Source: Acidimicrobiia bacterium
GTDB taxonomy: Bacteria; Actinomycetota; Acidimicrobiia; Spongiisociales; Spongiisociaceae
Assembly: GCA_009841075.1 (NCBI GenBank)
Contig: VXMP01000013.1
Coordinates: forward strand, 1-45,026
Direction of reading: 5' to 3'
DNA: 45,026 nt
The notes beneath the pieces are model-generated. The model had not been told where the DNA came from. It ran no database searches and saw nothing but the letters and a program-made list of their open reading frames with translations. Position numbers and translations under genes: made by a program. Below are positions 8,585 through 16,606 of this stretch, piece after piece (positions within the stretch are counted from its first letter, which is position 1; each line of letters begins with the position of its first letter).

Positions 8585-9660
8585 GAAGAACGCCGGACCC
8601 GCCCCCCCCCGGCGCGGCTATTGGGGCTTAGTCCAAGAGACTGAGCACAGCTGCGGATAGCCTCATCCAGGGCGGTTGTGTCCCTCATAAGCACCTTTTC
8701 AACCAGCCGTTCGGCTAGCCAGTCCGGGGTGTAATACTCTCCGAACTCCTTGCGATCCTCGCGATCAATGAGATCATGATATAGACCCTTCAATAGGTCC
8801 CGTCCCGCAGCAGACCAGTCATACCGGGCAACTGAATGGGCCAGACGGTTGAGTAAGGCGCGGCCCGCAGGAAAGTCCACCAACCAGGCACTGAATCCAT
8901 CTCCAACCTCATTGACCAGACTATCCTCATCAACGTCTGTAACTCCTGTGTCTGTCGCATTAACTATGAGACGGGCGGCTATAACCAAAGCCGTGTGTTC
9001 CACGAAGTTATGGGCACGGGCTACCGAACCTTCCCCCAAAAGCCCAGACCCCCGCAGGGTCTGCTTCCACAATTCGAGTTTGGTAGTGAAAAAGGGCTCC
9101 GTCTCTACATCCAGAAGCATCTCCTTCAACTCTTTCAGATAAGGAGCGAAGAGAGGCCGCAACGGGTCAGGAGGTGCCGGCTTGCCACGCCTTTCGTCGG
9201 GAGCCAAATATTCGGCTACGACATTCCGAAATCCGGCTGGTTCCAACACCGGACGAAAGTTCTGCACTTCAAGAATCGGATGGGGACGATCAGCCCGCCA
9301 TTCCCAACCCCACCAGCATATGCCGTCGGTTAGGAAACCTCGCCAAGGCCGCCGGTTGTTGCCCAGGCCGAGTCGGGTTTGCAAGGCTTCCATATATCGG
9401 GCAACTTGGTCGAACTGGGTTTCGTCAACCTGTGAGCCCGGCCAAGTAGGTTCAGCCTGCCCACGGGTTTTCGTTTCGATAATCACCCGATACTCGTGAC
9501 AGACCAGATCGGCGGGGCCGGACCCGGTTTGCACTCCCTGCCGCCAATCCCCACCGCTGGTCTCGGCCAGCACCTCCCTGAGAAGTCCGGCGATGTCAGC
9601 CTCCCCATGGACCGAAGCCAGATCACTGAGCCGATCTTCCAACCCGCGTTCTTCACTCAT
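8494..9660 (-). CDS. Type IIG restriction-modification protein, 5' part: endonuclease domain, frameshifted
   Basis: N-terminal part of a single-chain restriction-modification enzyme. A PD-(D/E)XK nuclease core is visible: D51 in GPADLV and E62-T-K64 in IIETK. A helical region follows, then EFGEYYTPDWLAERLV (about residue 310), the segment that in type I and IIG methylases precedes motif I. The protein-like sequence ends at residue 350, where nine G occur (8610 down to 8602). Beyond it the frame reads about 38 unrelated Arg/Cys/Trp-rich residues to a stop. The ATG start at 9660 is 20 bases downstream of gnd on the same strand. With the tract corrected this joins the methylase part. Either a real off-phase allele, a dead gene or a sequencing error. 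Confidence 0.85.
   Translation of the reverse strand: MSEERGLEDRLSDLASVHGEADIAGLLREVLAETSGGDWRQGVQTGSGPADLVCHEYRVIIETKTRGQAEPTWPGSQVDETQFDQVARYMEALQTRLGLGNNRRPWRGFLTDGICWWGWEWRADRPHPILEVQNFRPVLEPAGFRNVVAEYLAPDERRGKPAPPDPLRPLFAPYLKELKEMLLDVETEPFFTTKLELWKQTLRGSGLLGEGSVARAHNFVEHTALVIAARLIVNATDTGVTDVDEDSLVNEVGDGFSAWLVDFPAGRALLNRLAHSVARYDWSAAGRDLLKGLYHDLIDREDRKEFGEYYTPDWLAERLVEKVLMRDTTALDEAIRSCAQSLGLSPNSRAGGGRVRRSSCWTRHVGRGRSCSTWPRWSKVGLDKPTPC
8602..8610 (-). repeat. G9 homopolymer (C9 on + strand) at the frameshift of the type IIG gene
   Basis: Nine consecutive G in the coding strand lie exactly between the nuclease frame and the methylase frame. The upstream frame reads GCC GGG GGG GGG CGG; the methylase frame needs GCG GGT CCG, which results if the tract holds 7 or 10 G. 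Such tracts are classic slippage sites in phase-variable restriction-modification genes. Confidence 0.8.
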
Positions 9661-9679
9661 ATAACCAATCCCGTTCTAG

Positions 9680-11167
9680 CTAGGCGGAATAGCTGCCGGA
9701 GGTGGCCGGGCCGCCGGTTCCGGTCCAGTCGGTGTGGAAGAACTCTCCTCTGGGGCGGTCGATGCGTTCGTAGGTATGGGCACCGAAATAGTCTCGCTGG
9801 GCTTGGATCAGGTTGGCGGGGAGGCGACCGGAGCGGTAGGCATCGTAGAAAGCCAGGGCCGATGAATAGGCCGGAACCGGAATACCGCTTTCGACCGCCG
9901 CCACTACGGTGGTCCGCCATCCTGGTAAGGCGTTACGGATGGCTTCTACGAAGAACTCGTCCAGGAGGAGGCTGGGAAGGTCGGGGCGGCGGGCGAAGGC
10001 GGCGGTTATGTCGTCCAGGAACGCCGCCCGAATAATGCAGCCCTCTCTCCAGAGTTGGGCGATCCTTCCGTAGTCGAGGTCCCATTGGTATTCCTCGGCC
10101 GCCGCCTGGAGCAGCATGAAACCTTGGGCGTAGGACACGATCTTCGAGGCGTATAAGGCATCATGGACCGCTTGGATGAAGTCCCCTTTATTCAGGCCGG
10201 ATATGGTGCCCGACCTGGCCACACCGGAGGCCAGAACCCCGCTTGCTTCGGCCCGCTGATCGTGAAGAGCGGATACCACCCGGGCGTAGACCGCCTCGGC
10301 GACCAGCGTCATCGGATACCCCAGCTGCAGCGAGGAAATAACCGTCCATTTACCGGTCCCCTTCTGTCCGGCCGCATCGAGGATCTTCTCCAGGGTGGGG
10401 GTACCGTCAGCGCTGGTATGGGCGAAGATATCGGTGGTTATCTCGATCAGATAGGAGTCGAGCAGGCCGTTCCCCCACTCGGAAAAAACCGACTCCATCT
10501 CCTTATAGGACAACCCGGCCCCCACCCGCATCAGGTGATAGGCCTCGGCGATAACCTGCATGTCGCCGTATTCGATGCCGTTGTGAACCATCTTGGTGTA
10601 ATGCCCGGCCCCGTCCGAACCCACCCAGTCGCAGCAAGGGGTTCCGTCGGCCACCTTGGCGGCGATGGAACGCAAAATATTCTTCACATGGGGCCAGGCG
10701 CTTACCTCCCCGCCGGGCATAATCGAGGGTCCGTAGCGGGCCCCTTCTTCTCCGCCAGAGATTCCTGATCCGATGAACCTCAGTCCCTTCCGGACGAGCT
10801 CTTCGGTCCGCCGGATGGTGTCCTCGAAATAGGAGTTCCCTCCGTCGATGATGATGTCGCCTTCATCAAGGAGAGGGGTAAGAAGCCGGATGGTTTCGTC
10901 GACCGGGCGGCCGGCCTTGACCATCAGCATGATCCTCCGGGGTGGCTTCAAGGCCGCCACCAGCTGATCGATCGTCTCGACACCGATCACGTTGGTATCC
11001 CGGGCGGGTCCGTTGAGGAACTCGGTGGTGCGGGCGGAGGTACGGTTGTATACCACCACCTGGTATCCATGATCGTTCATGTTCAGCACCAGGTTCTGGC
11101 CCATGACCGCCAGCCCGATCAGGCCGATATCCGCCGAAGGTCCGTTGGGAGGGTTCACCGGCTCCAT
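9680..11167 (-). CDS. gnd: 6-phosphogluconate dehydrogenase, decarboxylating
   Basis: Oxidative pentose phosphate pathway enzyme: 6-phosphogluconate + NADP+ to ribulose 5-phosphate + CO2 + NADPH. The 495-residue length fits the long, homodimeric bacterial form. Motifs in order: Rossmann GLIGLAVMGQN near residue 15, GGNSYFEDT, the substrate loop GSGISGGEEGARYGPS, the catalytic Lys region HYTKMVHNGIEYGDMQ, GTGKWT, and a C-terminal FHTDWTG tail that reaches into the partner subunit. The ATG at 11167 starts 12 residues before the Rossmann fold. The gene is divergent from the antitoxin gene. The type IIG gene follows on the same strand after 19 bases, perhaps as an insertion into its downstream side. 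Confidence 0.97.
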   Translation of the reverse strand: MEPVNPPNGPSADIGLIGLAVMGQNLVLNMNDHGYQVVVYNRTSARTTEFLNGPARDTNVIGVETIDQLVAALKPPRRIMLMVKAGRPVDETIRLLTPLLDEGDIIIDGGNSYFEDTIRRTEELVRKGLRFIGSGISGGEEGARYGPSIMPGGEVSAWPHVKNILRSIAAKVADGTPCCDWVGSDGAGHYTKMVHNGIEYGDMQVIAEAYHLMRVGAGLSYKEMESVFSEWGNGLLDSYLIEITTDIFAHTSADGTPTLEKILDAAGQKGTGKWTVISSLQLGYPMTLVAEAVYARVVSALHDQRAEASGVLASGVARSGTISGLNKGDFIQAVHDALYASKIVSYAQGFMLLQAAAEEYQWDLDYGRIAQLWREGCIIRAAFLDDITAAFARRPDLPSLLLDEFFVEAIRNALPGWRTTVVAAVESGIPVPAYSSALAFYDAYRSGRLPANLIQAQRDYFGAHTYERIDRPRGEFFHTDWTGTGGPATSGSYSA

Positions 11168-11252
11168 AGTAAAGGAAACCGGCGTAAGGGATTAATGCCA
11201 ATGCCGATGGCAGTCGAGGGGGCTGGCCCGCATCGCATAGTTCATAGATTTA

Positions 11253-11281
11253 TTGATATTTTGATAGCCTTAATCTATTAA
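11253..11281 (+). promoter_or_regulatory. Promoter of the antitoxin gene
   Basis: TTGATA (11253-11258) and TATTAA (11276-11281) are separated by exactly 17 bases, in a strikingly AT-rich stretch of an otherwise GC-rich region. The predicted transcription start is near 11288, about 27 bases before the TTG start codon. Confidence 0.6.
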
Positions 11282-11290
11282 ATTAGGGTT

Positions 11291-11300
11291 GATAATTATC
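11291..11300. promoter_or_regulatory. Perfect palindrome GATAATTATC, likely operator
   Basis: A ten-base perfect palindrome sits just after the predicted transcription start and before the ribosome binding site of the antitoxin gene. Phd/YefM-family antitoxins usually repress their own promoter by binding such palindromes, so autoregulation is inferred. Confidence 0.5.
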
Positions 11301-11314
11301 GAAAGGGGAGAAAC

Positions 11315-11536
11315 TTGCTCACAGTGACCATAGAGGAAGCAGAGATCAATTTGGCACAACTGGTGGAAGGCGCGGTGCAGGGTGTACCTTTTATTATCGC
11401 CAAGGCGGGCAAGCCGCTGGTAAAAGTGGTGGCCCTGGATACACCCGACCCCAAGGCGACACGTAGAACCGGGTTCCTACCAGGTATTTCCGTGCCCGAG
11501 GACTTCAATAGAATGGGCGAATCCGAAACTCAGTAA
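11315..11536 (+). CDS. Phd/YefM-family antitoxin without adjacent toxin
   Basis: A 73-residue protein with the Phd/YefM fold pattern: TVTIEEAEINLAQLVEGAVQGVPFIIAKAGKPLVKVVAL (DNA-binding N-terminal half), then a C-terminal tail with FLPGISVPEDF, as seen in antitoxins paired with VapC (PIN) toxins. The start is TTG at 11315, supported by the strong AAGGGGAG five to six bases upstream; no closer ATG exists. Normally the toxin gene follows within a few bases, but only 52 bases lie before the glucokinase gene, and they encode no PIN domain. It is therefore an orphan antitoxin, perhaps the remains of a lost pair or an anti-addiction gene. DNA-binding activity is inferred from the family. Confidence 0.82.
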   Translation: MLTVTIEEAEINLAQLVEGAVQGVPFIIAKAGKPLVKVVALDTPDPKATRRTGFLPGISVPEDFNRMGESETQ

Positions 11537-11588
11537 CACTTTTGGGGGAGGCTTGAGTCATTTCGACAAAAGGTGATCTACGTACCCA

Positions 11589-12338
11589 ATGAAACCTGTG
11601 CTTGGAATCGACATAGGCGGGAGCGGTATCAAGGGTGCTCCCGTTGATTTATCTTCCGGTCGATTCATCGGGGAGAGACATCGCATAGCCACCCCTCAGC
11701 TGGCGCTCACCGCACCGGTCAGCGAAACGGTGCGTGCCATCGCAGAACATTTTCCAAACCTGTCCGGCCCCATCGGGTGTACTTTTCCCGGCATTGTCAT
11801 TTCCGGCCGTATCTACACGGCGGCCAACCTGGACGACCAATGGATCGGGGTGGATGCGGCAGAGGAGTTTTCGGCGGCCTGCGGGCGACCGGTGGCTTTG
11901 ATCAACGATGCCGACGCGGCCGGACTGGCCGAAGCCCGATTCGGAGCCGGGGCCGGACATAAAGGAGTGGTGTTGGTGTTGACGCTGGGGACCGGCATAG
12001 GTTCGGCCCTGCTCCACAACGGGAGGCTGGTACCGAACACCGAGCTGGGCCATCTGGAGCTCAACGGAGAAGTAATTGAAGATCAGGCCTCCAATCGGGC
12101 TCGAAAGGCGAAGGGGTTGTCGTTTAAGAAATGGGCGAAGGTTCTCAACCGCTACCTGGCCCATCTGGACCGTCTGTTTGCTCCTGATCTGGTGGTGATA
12201 GGCGGGGGCATCTCAAAGCAATTCGACGCTTTCGGCCCCAGGTTGCGTTGCCGGGCGGAGGTGGTGCCGGCCGCACTCCGCAACCAGGCGGGCATCGTCG
12301 GGGCGGCCTTGTGGGCGGCAGGTGACGCCACCGGCTAA
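11589..12338 (+). CDS. ppgK: Polyphosphate glucokinase (ROK family)
   Basis: Phosphorylates glucose to glucose 6-phosphate, using inorganic polyphosphate (often also ATP). The 249-residue length is typical of actinobacterial PPGK. Visible motifs: phosphate-binding GIDIGGSGIKGA at the N terminus, CTFPG near residue 60, the sugar-binding catalytic segment LINDADAAGLAEARFGAG (Asp at about 100), TLGTGIGSAL, and ELGHLELNG, which lacks the zinc-binding Cys cluster of other ROK proteins, as expected for PPGK. AAAGGTGA lies about 12 bases before the ATG. Its 3' end overlaps the convergent hflX by 4 bases. With gnd nearby it fits glucose entry into the pentose phosphate route. Confidence 0.93.
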   Translation: MKPVLGIDIGGSGIKGAPVDLSSGRFIGERHRIATPQLALTAPVSETVRAIAEHFPNLSGPIGCTFPGIVISGRIYTAANLDDQWIGVDAAEEFSAACGRPVALINDADAAGLAEARFGAGAGHKGVVLVLTLGTGIGSALLHNGRLVPNTELGHLELNGEVIEDQASNRARKAKGLSFKKWAKVLNRYLAHLDRLFAPDLVVIGGGISKQFDAFGPRLRCRAEVVPAALRNQAGIVGAALWAAGDATG

Positions 12339-13708
12339 AGGTCGGTCGGTTTAACAGTCTCGGTAATCAAGTACTGACGGTAGCGACTCACCAGGTCGGG
12401 AGGCACCCTTGCTTTAACCAAAGTACCTTGCTCGTTGTAGCTTTCGGACAGAATTTCGGCCTCTCGATGTAGTTCGCCCAGCACCGCCCCCTGCGGATAG
12501 GGGACCAGTAGCTCAAGATCCGAGAAACCCGACGATATTTGCCGAGTTATCTGCAAAAGCAGGTCATCCAGCCCGACCGCCTCGGCCGCCGACACCAGGG
12601 CCGCTTCCGGGTAAAGCCTGCGGAATCGGCGAACAATGTCTTCGGCGGCCTGGTCGATCTTGTTGAACACCATAAGCTCGGGAACATGGCCGGAGCCGAT
12701 GGTGTCAAGCACCTCCTGCACGGCTTCGATGCGGCTGAGCACACCCGGTTCGGAAACATCTACCACGTGGAGTAAAAGATCCGCCCGGGCGGTCTCTTGA
12801 AGGGTGGAGCGAAAGGCCTCGACCAGCTGATGGGGTAGGCGTTGCACGAAGCCCACCGTGTCCGAGACCAACACCTGTCGTCCGTTGGGTAACCCCAGAC
12901 GACGGGTAGTGGAATCCAGGGTGGAAAAAAGCCGATCTTCGGTTAGAACCCCCGCATTGGTCAGGGCGTTCAGCAAAGTGGATTTGCCGGCATTGGTGTA
13001 TCCGACCAAGGAGAGCAGGGTCGTGGAGGCCGCCTGGCGGTTTTTTCGCTGGGTTTCCCTTACCCGGTGGACCTGCTCCAGTCGTTTTTGGACCGAGGAG
13101 ATGCGTTGCATGATACGGCGGCGGTCGGTTTCCAGTTTGGTCTCGCCGGGTCCTCTGGTGCCGATCCCTCCCCCGAGCCGGCTTAGTTCGGTGCCCTTCC
13201 CTCGGAGCCTGGGCAGCTGGTAGCGAAGTAGGGCCAATTCCACCTGAAGCATTCCTTCCCGGCTGGTGGCGTGCTGGGCGAATATGTCCAGGATTACCGC
13301 CACCCGATCCACCACGTCGCATTTGAACAGCTGCTGTAGGTTGCGTTGCTGGCCCGGGGTCAGGTCGTTGTCGAACACCACCACGTCCACATCAAGCGCC
13401 CGGGCTTGGTGGGCCAACTCCTCTGCCTTGCCCTGACCGATCAGCGTGGCCGCCTGTGGAGCGGGTCTTCGCACCGCCACCGTCGCCACCGGAGTCGACC
13501 CGGCCGTGTCGGTGAGGAGGGCCAGCTCTGCCAGCGATCTTTCGATTTCTCCGGTGCCGTTTCTGCTGTCGAAGTAGGCACTGACCAGAAAGGCCTTCTG
13601 TCGGGCCACCTCAAGGTCGGTGACCGTGGCGGTAAGTCGTCGGGTGCTACGGCCTTCGGATAACCGATCCCGCTCCTGATCAGAAGGGGGCGGGTTGGTC
13701 GGTTTCAA
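12335..13708 (-). CDS. hflX: Ribosome-associated GTPase HflX
   Basis: GTPase that binds and splits stalled 50S/70S ribosomes. The product is 457 residues from the chosen start. The N-terminal HflX domain carries GQGKAEELA and VVFDNDLTPGQQRNL; the linker holds GGIGTRGPGETKLETDRR and a coiled coil; the G domain has G1 GYTNAGKST, G3 DTVGFVQRLPHQLVEAF and G4 NKID. The frame is open to a GTG at 13813, but the TTG at 13708 overlaps the stop of the upstream gene as TTGA and has GAGGA nine bases before it, so translational coupling and this start are preferred. The C-terminal 100 residues form the usual small HflX domain. Cytoplasmic. Confidence 0.92.
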   Translation of the reverse strand: MKPTNPPPSDQERDRLSEGRSTRRLTATVTDLEVARQKAFLVSAYFDSRNGTGEIERSLAELALLTDTAGSTPVATVAVRRPAPQAATLIGQGKAEELAHQARALDVDVVVFDNDLTPGQQRNLQQLFKCDVVDRVAVILDIFAQHATSREGMLQVELALLRYQLPRLRGKGTELSRLGGGIGTRGPGETKLETDRRRIMQRISSVQKRLEQVHRVRETQRKNRQAASTTLLSLVGYTNAGKSTLLNALTNAGVLTEDRLFSTLDSTTRRLGLPNGRQVLVSDTVGFVQRLPHQLVEAFRSTLQETARADLLLHVVDVSEPGVLSRIEAVQEVLDTIGSGHVPELMVFNKIDQAAEDIVRRFRRLYPEAALVSAAEAVGLDDLLLQITRQISSGFSDLELLVPYPQGAVLGELHREAEILSESYNEQGTLVKARVPPDLVSRYRQYLITETVKPTDL

Positions 13709-14004
13709 AGATAAGAGTCCTCGGTAGGGGGATCGTCCTGTTCTTCGGCGATTATCTGCGAGTTTCGAACCGCCACCGCCAGCCGGTTGTTTTCCGGCCA
13801 CAAGAACCTCCACGCCCCGGTGGGAACGGCCCAGAAACGATGGCCGGTGTGGATATCTACCAACGCCAGGGCGTCACTGCTGGTGGATTCGGTTCCCGGG
13901 GGGACCAGTAACCCGGATCTGGTAGTGGACTGTTCCACCAGATGCCCCACCCGCCATCCCGGCATGATTCGGTATCCATTGGGGGCCTGCTGTTCCCTCT
14001 TCAT
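13705..14004 (-). CDS. Small hypothetical protein coupled to hflX
   Basis: A 99-residue soluble protein that I do not recognise. It has no signal peptide or membrane segment. Features: a central VDIHTGHRFWAVPTGAWRFLWPENNRLAVAV and an acidic C-terminal tail EEQDDPPTEDSYL. Its stop overlaps the TTG start of hflX by four bases, so the two are probably translated as a unit, which supports it being a true gene. It starts 157 bases from the oppositely oriented tRNA-Sec gene. The ribosome binding site is weak. Confidence 0.65.
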   Translation of the reverse strand: MKREQQAPNGYRIMPGWRVGHLVEQSTTRSGLLVPPGTESTSSDALALVDIHTGHRFWAVPTGAWRFLWPENNRLAVAVRNSQIIAEEQDDPPTEDSYL

Positions 14005-14161
14005 TGTGCCAATCTGTTGGTGGAGGTCGGAGATATGGAGGCTAGTGGAGACCGGGCCGGAATAGAAAAATAGACACCCATCTCAGTGTAACAGACCACC
14101 ATGTTCTCGTCGAAGTCGAGACGGAGAAAACCGGTACTATTTCAGTAGCCTTTGGCGTTTG

Positions 14162-14253
14162 GGAGGCGAACGAGCGCCTGGTGGGCTCCCTGGTCTTCAA
14201 AACCAGTGGGGGTACGAGTGTGCCCCGGCGGGTTCGATTCCCGTCCGCCTCCG
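14162..14253 (+). tRNA. selC: tRNA-Sec, anticodon TCA
   Basis: A 92-base tRNA for selenocysteine, reading UGA. The acceptor stem GGAGGCG (14162-14168) pairs with CGCCTCC (14246-14252), and the discriminator is G, as in other tRNA-Sec. The anticodon arm CTGGT-CTTCAAA-ACCAG carries TCA. The long variable arm GGGGTAC-GAGT-GTGCCCC forms a perfect 7-bp hairpin counting one G:T pair. The T arm has GGTTCGATTCC. CCA is not encoded. It requires SelA, SelB and SelD, which are not in this window. An AT-rich block and the McrBC genes follow directly. Confidence 0.95.
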
Positions 14254-14425
14254 CTATATTATCGTTATATTATTCTAATTATTATATATTTGCCAATGCA
14301 TATCTAGCTTCTACTATCGGTTGGGTCTGGATTCTCGGGCTGTAGGCGCTCCCCGTTAAGCTCGGGAGCAGTGGTGGCAAAACTGCCCACCCCACCGATC
14401 CAGCGCATGTCCAGGAGGTTTACCG
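14254..14425. other. AT-rich junction between tRNA-Sec and mcrB
   Basis: Immediately 3' of the tRNA the sequence turns to about 40 bases of almost pure A/T, then a GC-rich part with two hairpin-forming stretches, one built on GCTCCC/GGGAGC near 14350 and one on GGGCAG/CTGCCC-like arms near 14370-14392. The mcrB ribosome binding site AGGAGG follows. The AT block could hold the mcrB promoter. No repeated copy of the tRNA 3' end was seen at the far side of mcrC. Confidence 0.45.
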
Positions 14426-16606
14426 ATGACTCCAAGTCTTGAAACTACGGAGGAGCGACCGGCATGGTTCGTGGGAGCGGCGTTCGGGGGTGCCGACGAC
14501 CAGACAGACCGTTTTGTTCGAGAAGGTATTTGGGAGCACGGTTTCGAGGACCGTTGGATTGAGGACGTTCAATCTATTCGGGTGGGTGATCGCATTGCCA
14601 TCAAGTCCGCTTATACAAAGAAGAACGACTTGCCTTTCGACAATCGCGGGCAGTCGGTGTCAGTGATGGCGATCAAGGCTGTTGGTGAGGTGACCGGTAA
14701 CCCAGGTGACGGACAACGCCTCAAAGTGGATTGGACACCGGTTGAGCCGCGCCGCGAATGGTACTTCTATACCCATAGGCCCACAGTGTGGAGAGTGATC
14801 CCACGCAACTTTAAGTCCAAAGGTCTGATCGACTTCGCGTTCGAGGGACAAGACCAGGACATCGACAGGTTCCGCAACAGTCCTTACTGGGAAGCCAGGT
14901 TTGGTGACCAACCAGATTACCGCTTCTCTTGGACGTCGTTTTACACAGACTTCGCCGACAGGTTGTTTACCTTCCGTGATGATCGGTCGGCGCTGCTTGA
15001 CTCGATCTACCGGCTGCCCGAAGACCAGGTCAGCTACCTGACCGACCGATTTGCTGACGGCACATCCGGCCGGCTACGTGACATCTGCCCCTTCACAACG
15101 ATGGGAACCTTCCATAGACACAAGCGTGACACACGCAGGAAGATTGCCCGCGAGTTGGCCGGGTTTTTGGGTATGGAGGAAGTTGAAGGGGATCCTTTGA
15201 GGTCTTTGGATGGAATACCGATCCTGGATCCCCGCAATAGTTGGTTCTTCCCATACGAACGCGAGCGCGATGATGATCACATTGATGCGCTTTGGCAAGT
15301 GTTCGCCGACGCGTTGCAATACGCCGATAACGAGGATGAGACCAGTCGAGCTTCGCTCATTCGCTCGTTTGATGACGCTATATCACGCAAGAGAGTCGGT
15401 CGGAGGCTCACATTCGGTCTTTACTGGATCAGGCCGCATACCTTCGTGTCGTTGGACAAGTACGCTTCCACGTTCATCAGTGAGCTGGGTGTATACGTTC
15501 CGAAAGGTAAGCCGGATGGGGAAGCGTATCTGGACTTGTGCGACCGGTTGAGGTTGATGTTCAACGACGAGAGTATGCCGGTTCACTCCTTACCTCATTT
15601 GTCTGCAGTGGCATGGGATCCGGAGAATGAGACCGGGTGGGACACCGAAACCAAAAACGGTCAAGGCCCTCTGCAGACCAAAGGAAAGCCACCTCGCCCA
15701 GTAAAGGACGAGCCGCCCTATTCAGTGGAGAACATCGTCAAGGAGGGATGCTTCCTGGAGCGAGACAGGCTGGTGATGATCCTGGATCGATGGCGGGTCA
15801 AGAAGAACCTGATCCTTCAAGGTCCGCCGGGTACCGGCAAGACCTGGCTGGCCAAGAAGCTGGCGTTTGCGCTCATCGGCAGTCGTTCGCCGAGTCGGGT
15901 GCGCCCGTTGCAGTTCCACCCGAGCCTGTCCTATGAGGACTTCGTCAGGGGCTGGCGGCCCAGTGGAAACACTGACAACCCTCTCAAGCTGATGGACGGG
16001 CCGCTCCTGATGGCGGTCGAAGATGCCGGAAAGGAACCTACACAGGACTTTGTGGTGGTGGTCGAAGAGATCAACCGGGGCAACCCTGCCCAGATCTTCG
16101 GGGAGATGCTTACTCTGCTGGAGGCCGACAAGCGCACTCCCGAAGAGGCGTTGACGCTGAGCTATCCCCGACACCCCGCCGAACGGGTGCACGTTCCCGA
16201 CAATCTCTATGTGGTCGGCACCATGAACATCGCCGACCGGTCGCTGGCCCTGGTTGATCTCGCCCTCCGCCGCCGATTCGCTTTCGTCGATCTGGAACCA
16301 AACTTCGGGGAATTTTGGCACCGCTGGGTCAGCGAACAAAGCGGCTTGGGTCGGGACTTCCTTGACGGCATCAAACAGCGACTGACAGACTTGAACAAGA
16401 ACATATCCGAAGACGACCTGCTCGGGCCACAGTTCCGAGTCGGACACAGCGTCGTGACACCAAGCGATGAGATTACGAACGGCGTCCAATGGTTCACGGA
16501 GGTGGTGGAAACCGAGATCGGACCGCTCTTGGACGAGTACTGGTTCGACACCCCCGACAAGGCTCGCTCCGCCAAAGAAGAGCTGCTCAAAGGGCTCGAC
16601 AGTTGA
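14426..16606 (+). CDS. mcrB: EVE-domain McrB-type AAA+ restriction GTPase
   Basis: Motor and recognition subunit of a modification-dependent McrBC restriction system, 726 residues. The first 125 residues (from AWFVGAAFGG through VGEVTGNPGDGQRLKVDW) have the pattern of an EVE/PUA-like domain that recognises modified cytosine. A long middle region of unknown fold precedes the AAA+ core: Walker A GPPGTGKT at 466-473, Walker B VVVVEEINRGN at about 543-553, and the McrB hallmark MNIADRSLALVDLALRRRF starting at 600. AGGAGG eight bases before the ATG fixes the start. mcrC overlaps its stop. The target modification (5mC, 5hmC or other) is not readable from the sequence. Confidence 0.92.
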   Translation: MTPSLETTEERPAWFVGAAFGGADDQTDRFVREGIWEHGFEDRWIEDVQSIRVGDRIAIKSAYTKKNDLPFDNRGQSVSVMAIKAVGEVTGNPGDGQRLKVDWTPVEPRREWYFYTHRPTVWRVIPRNFKSKGLIDFAFEGQDQDIDRFRNSPYWEARFGDQPDYRFSWTSFYTDFADRLFTFRDDRSALLDSIYRLPEDQVSYLTDRFADGTSGRLRDICPFTTMGTFHRHKRDTRRKIARELAGFLGMEEVEGDPLRSLDGIPILDPRNSWFFPYERERDDDHIDALWQVFADALQYADNEDETSRASLIRSFDDAISRKRVGRRLTFGLYWIRPHTFVSLDKYASTFISELGVYVPKGKPDGEAYLDLCDRLRLMFNDESMPVHSLPHLSAVAWDPENETGWDTETKNGQGPLQTKGKPPRPVKDEPPYSVENIVKEGCFLERDRLVMILDRWRVKKNLILQGPPGTGKTWLAKKLAFALIGSRSPSRVRPLQFHPSLSYEDFVRGWRPSGNTDNPLKLMDGPLLMAVEDAGKEPTQDFVVVVEEINRGNPAQIFGEMLTLLEADKRTPEEALTLSYPRHPAERVHVPDNLYVVGTMNIADRSLALVDLALRRRFAFVDLEPNFGEFWHRWVSEQSGLGRDFLDGIKQRLTDLNKNISEDDLLGPQFRVGHSVVTPSDEITNGVQWFTEVVETEIGPLLDEYWFDTPDKARSAKEELLKGLDS

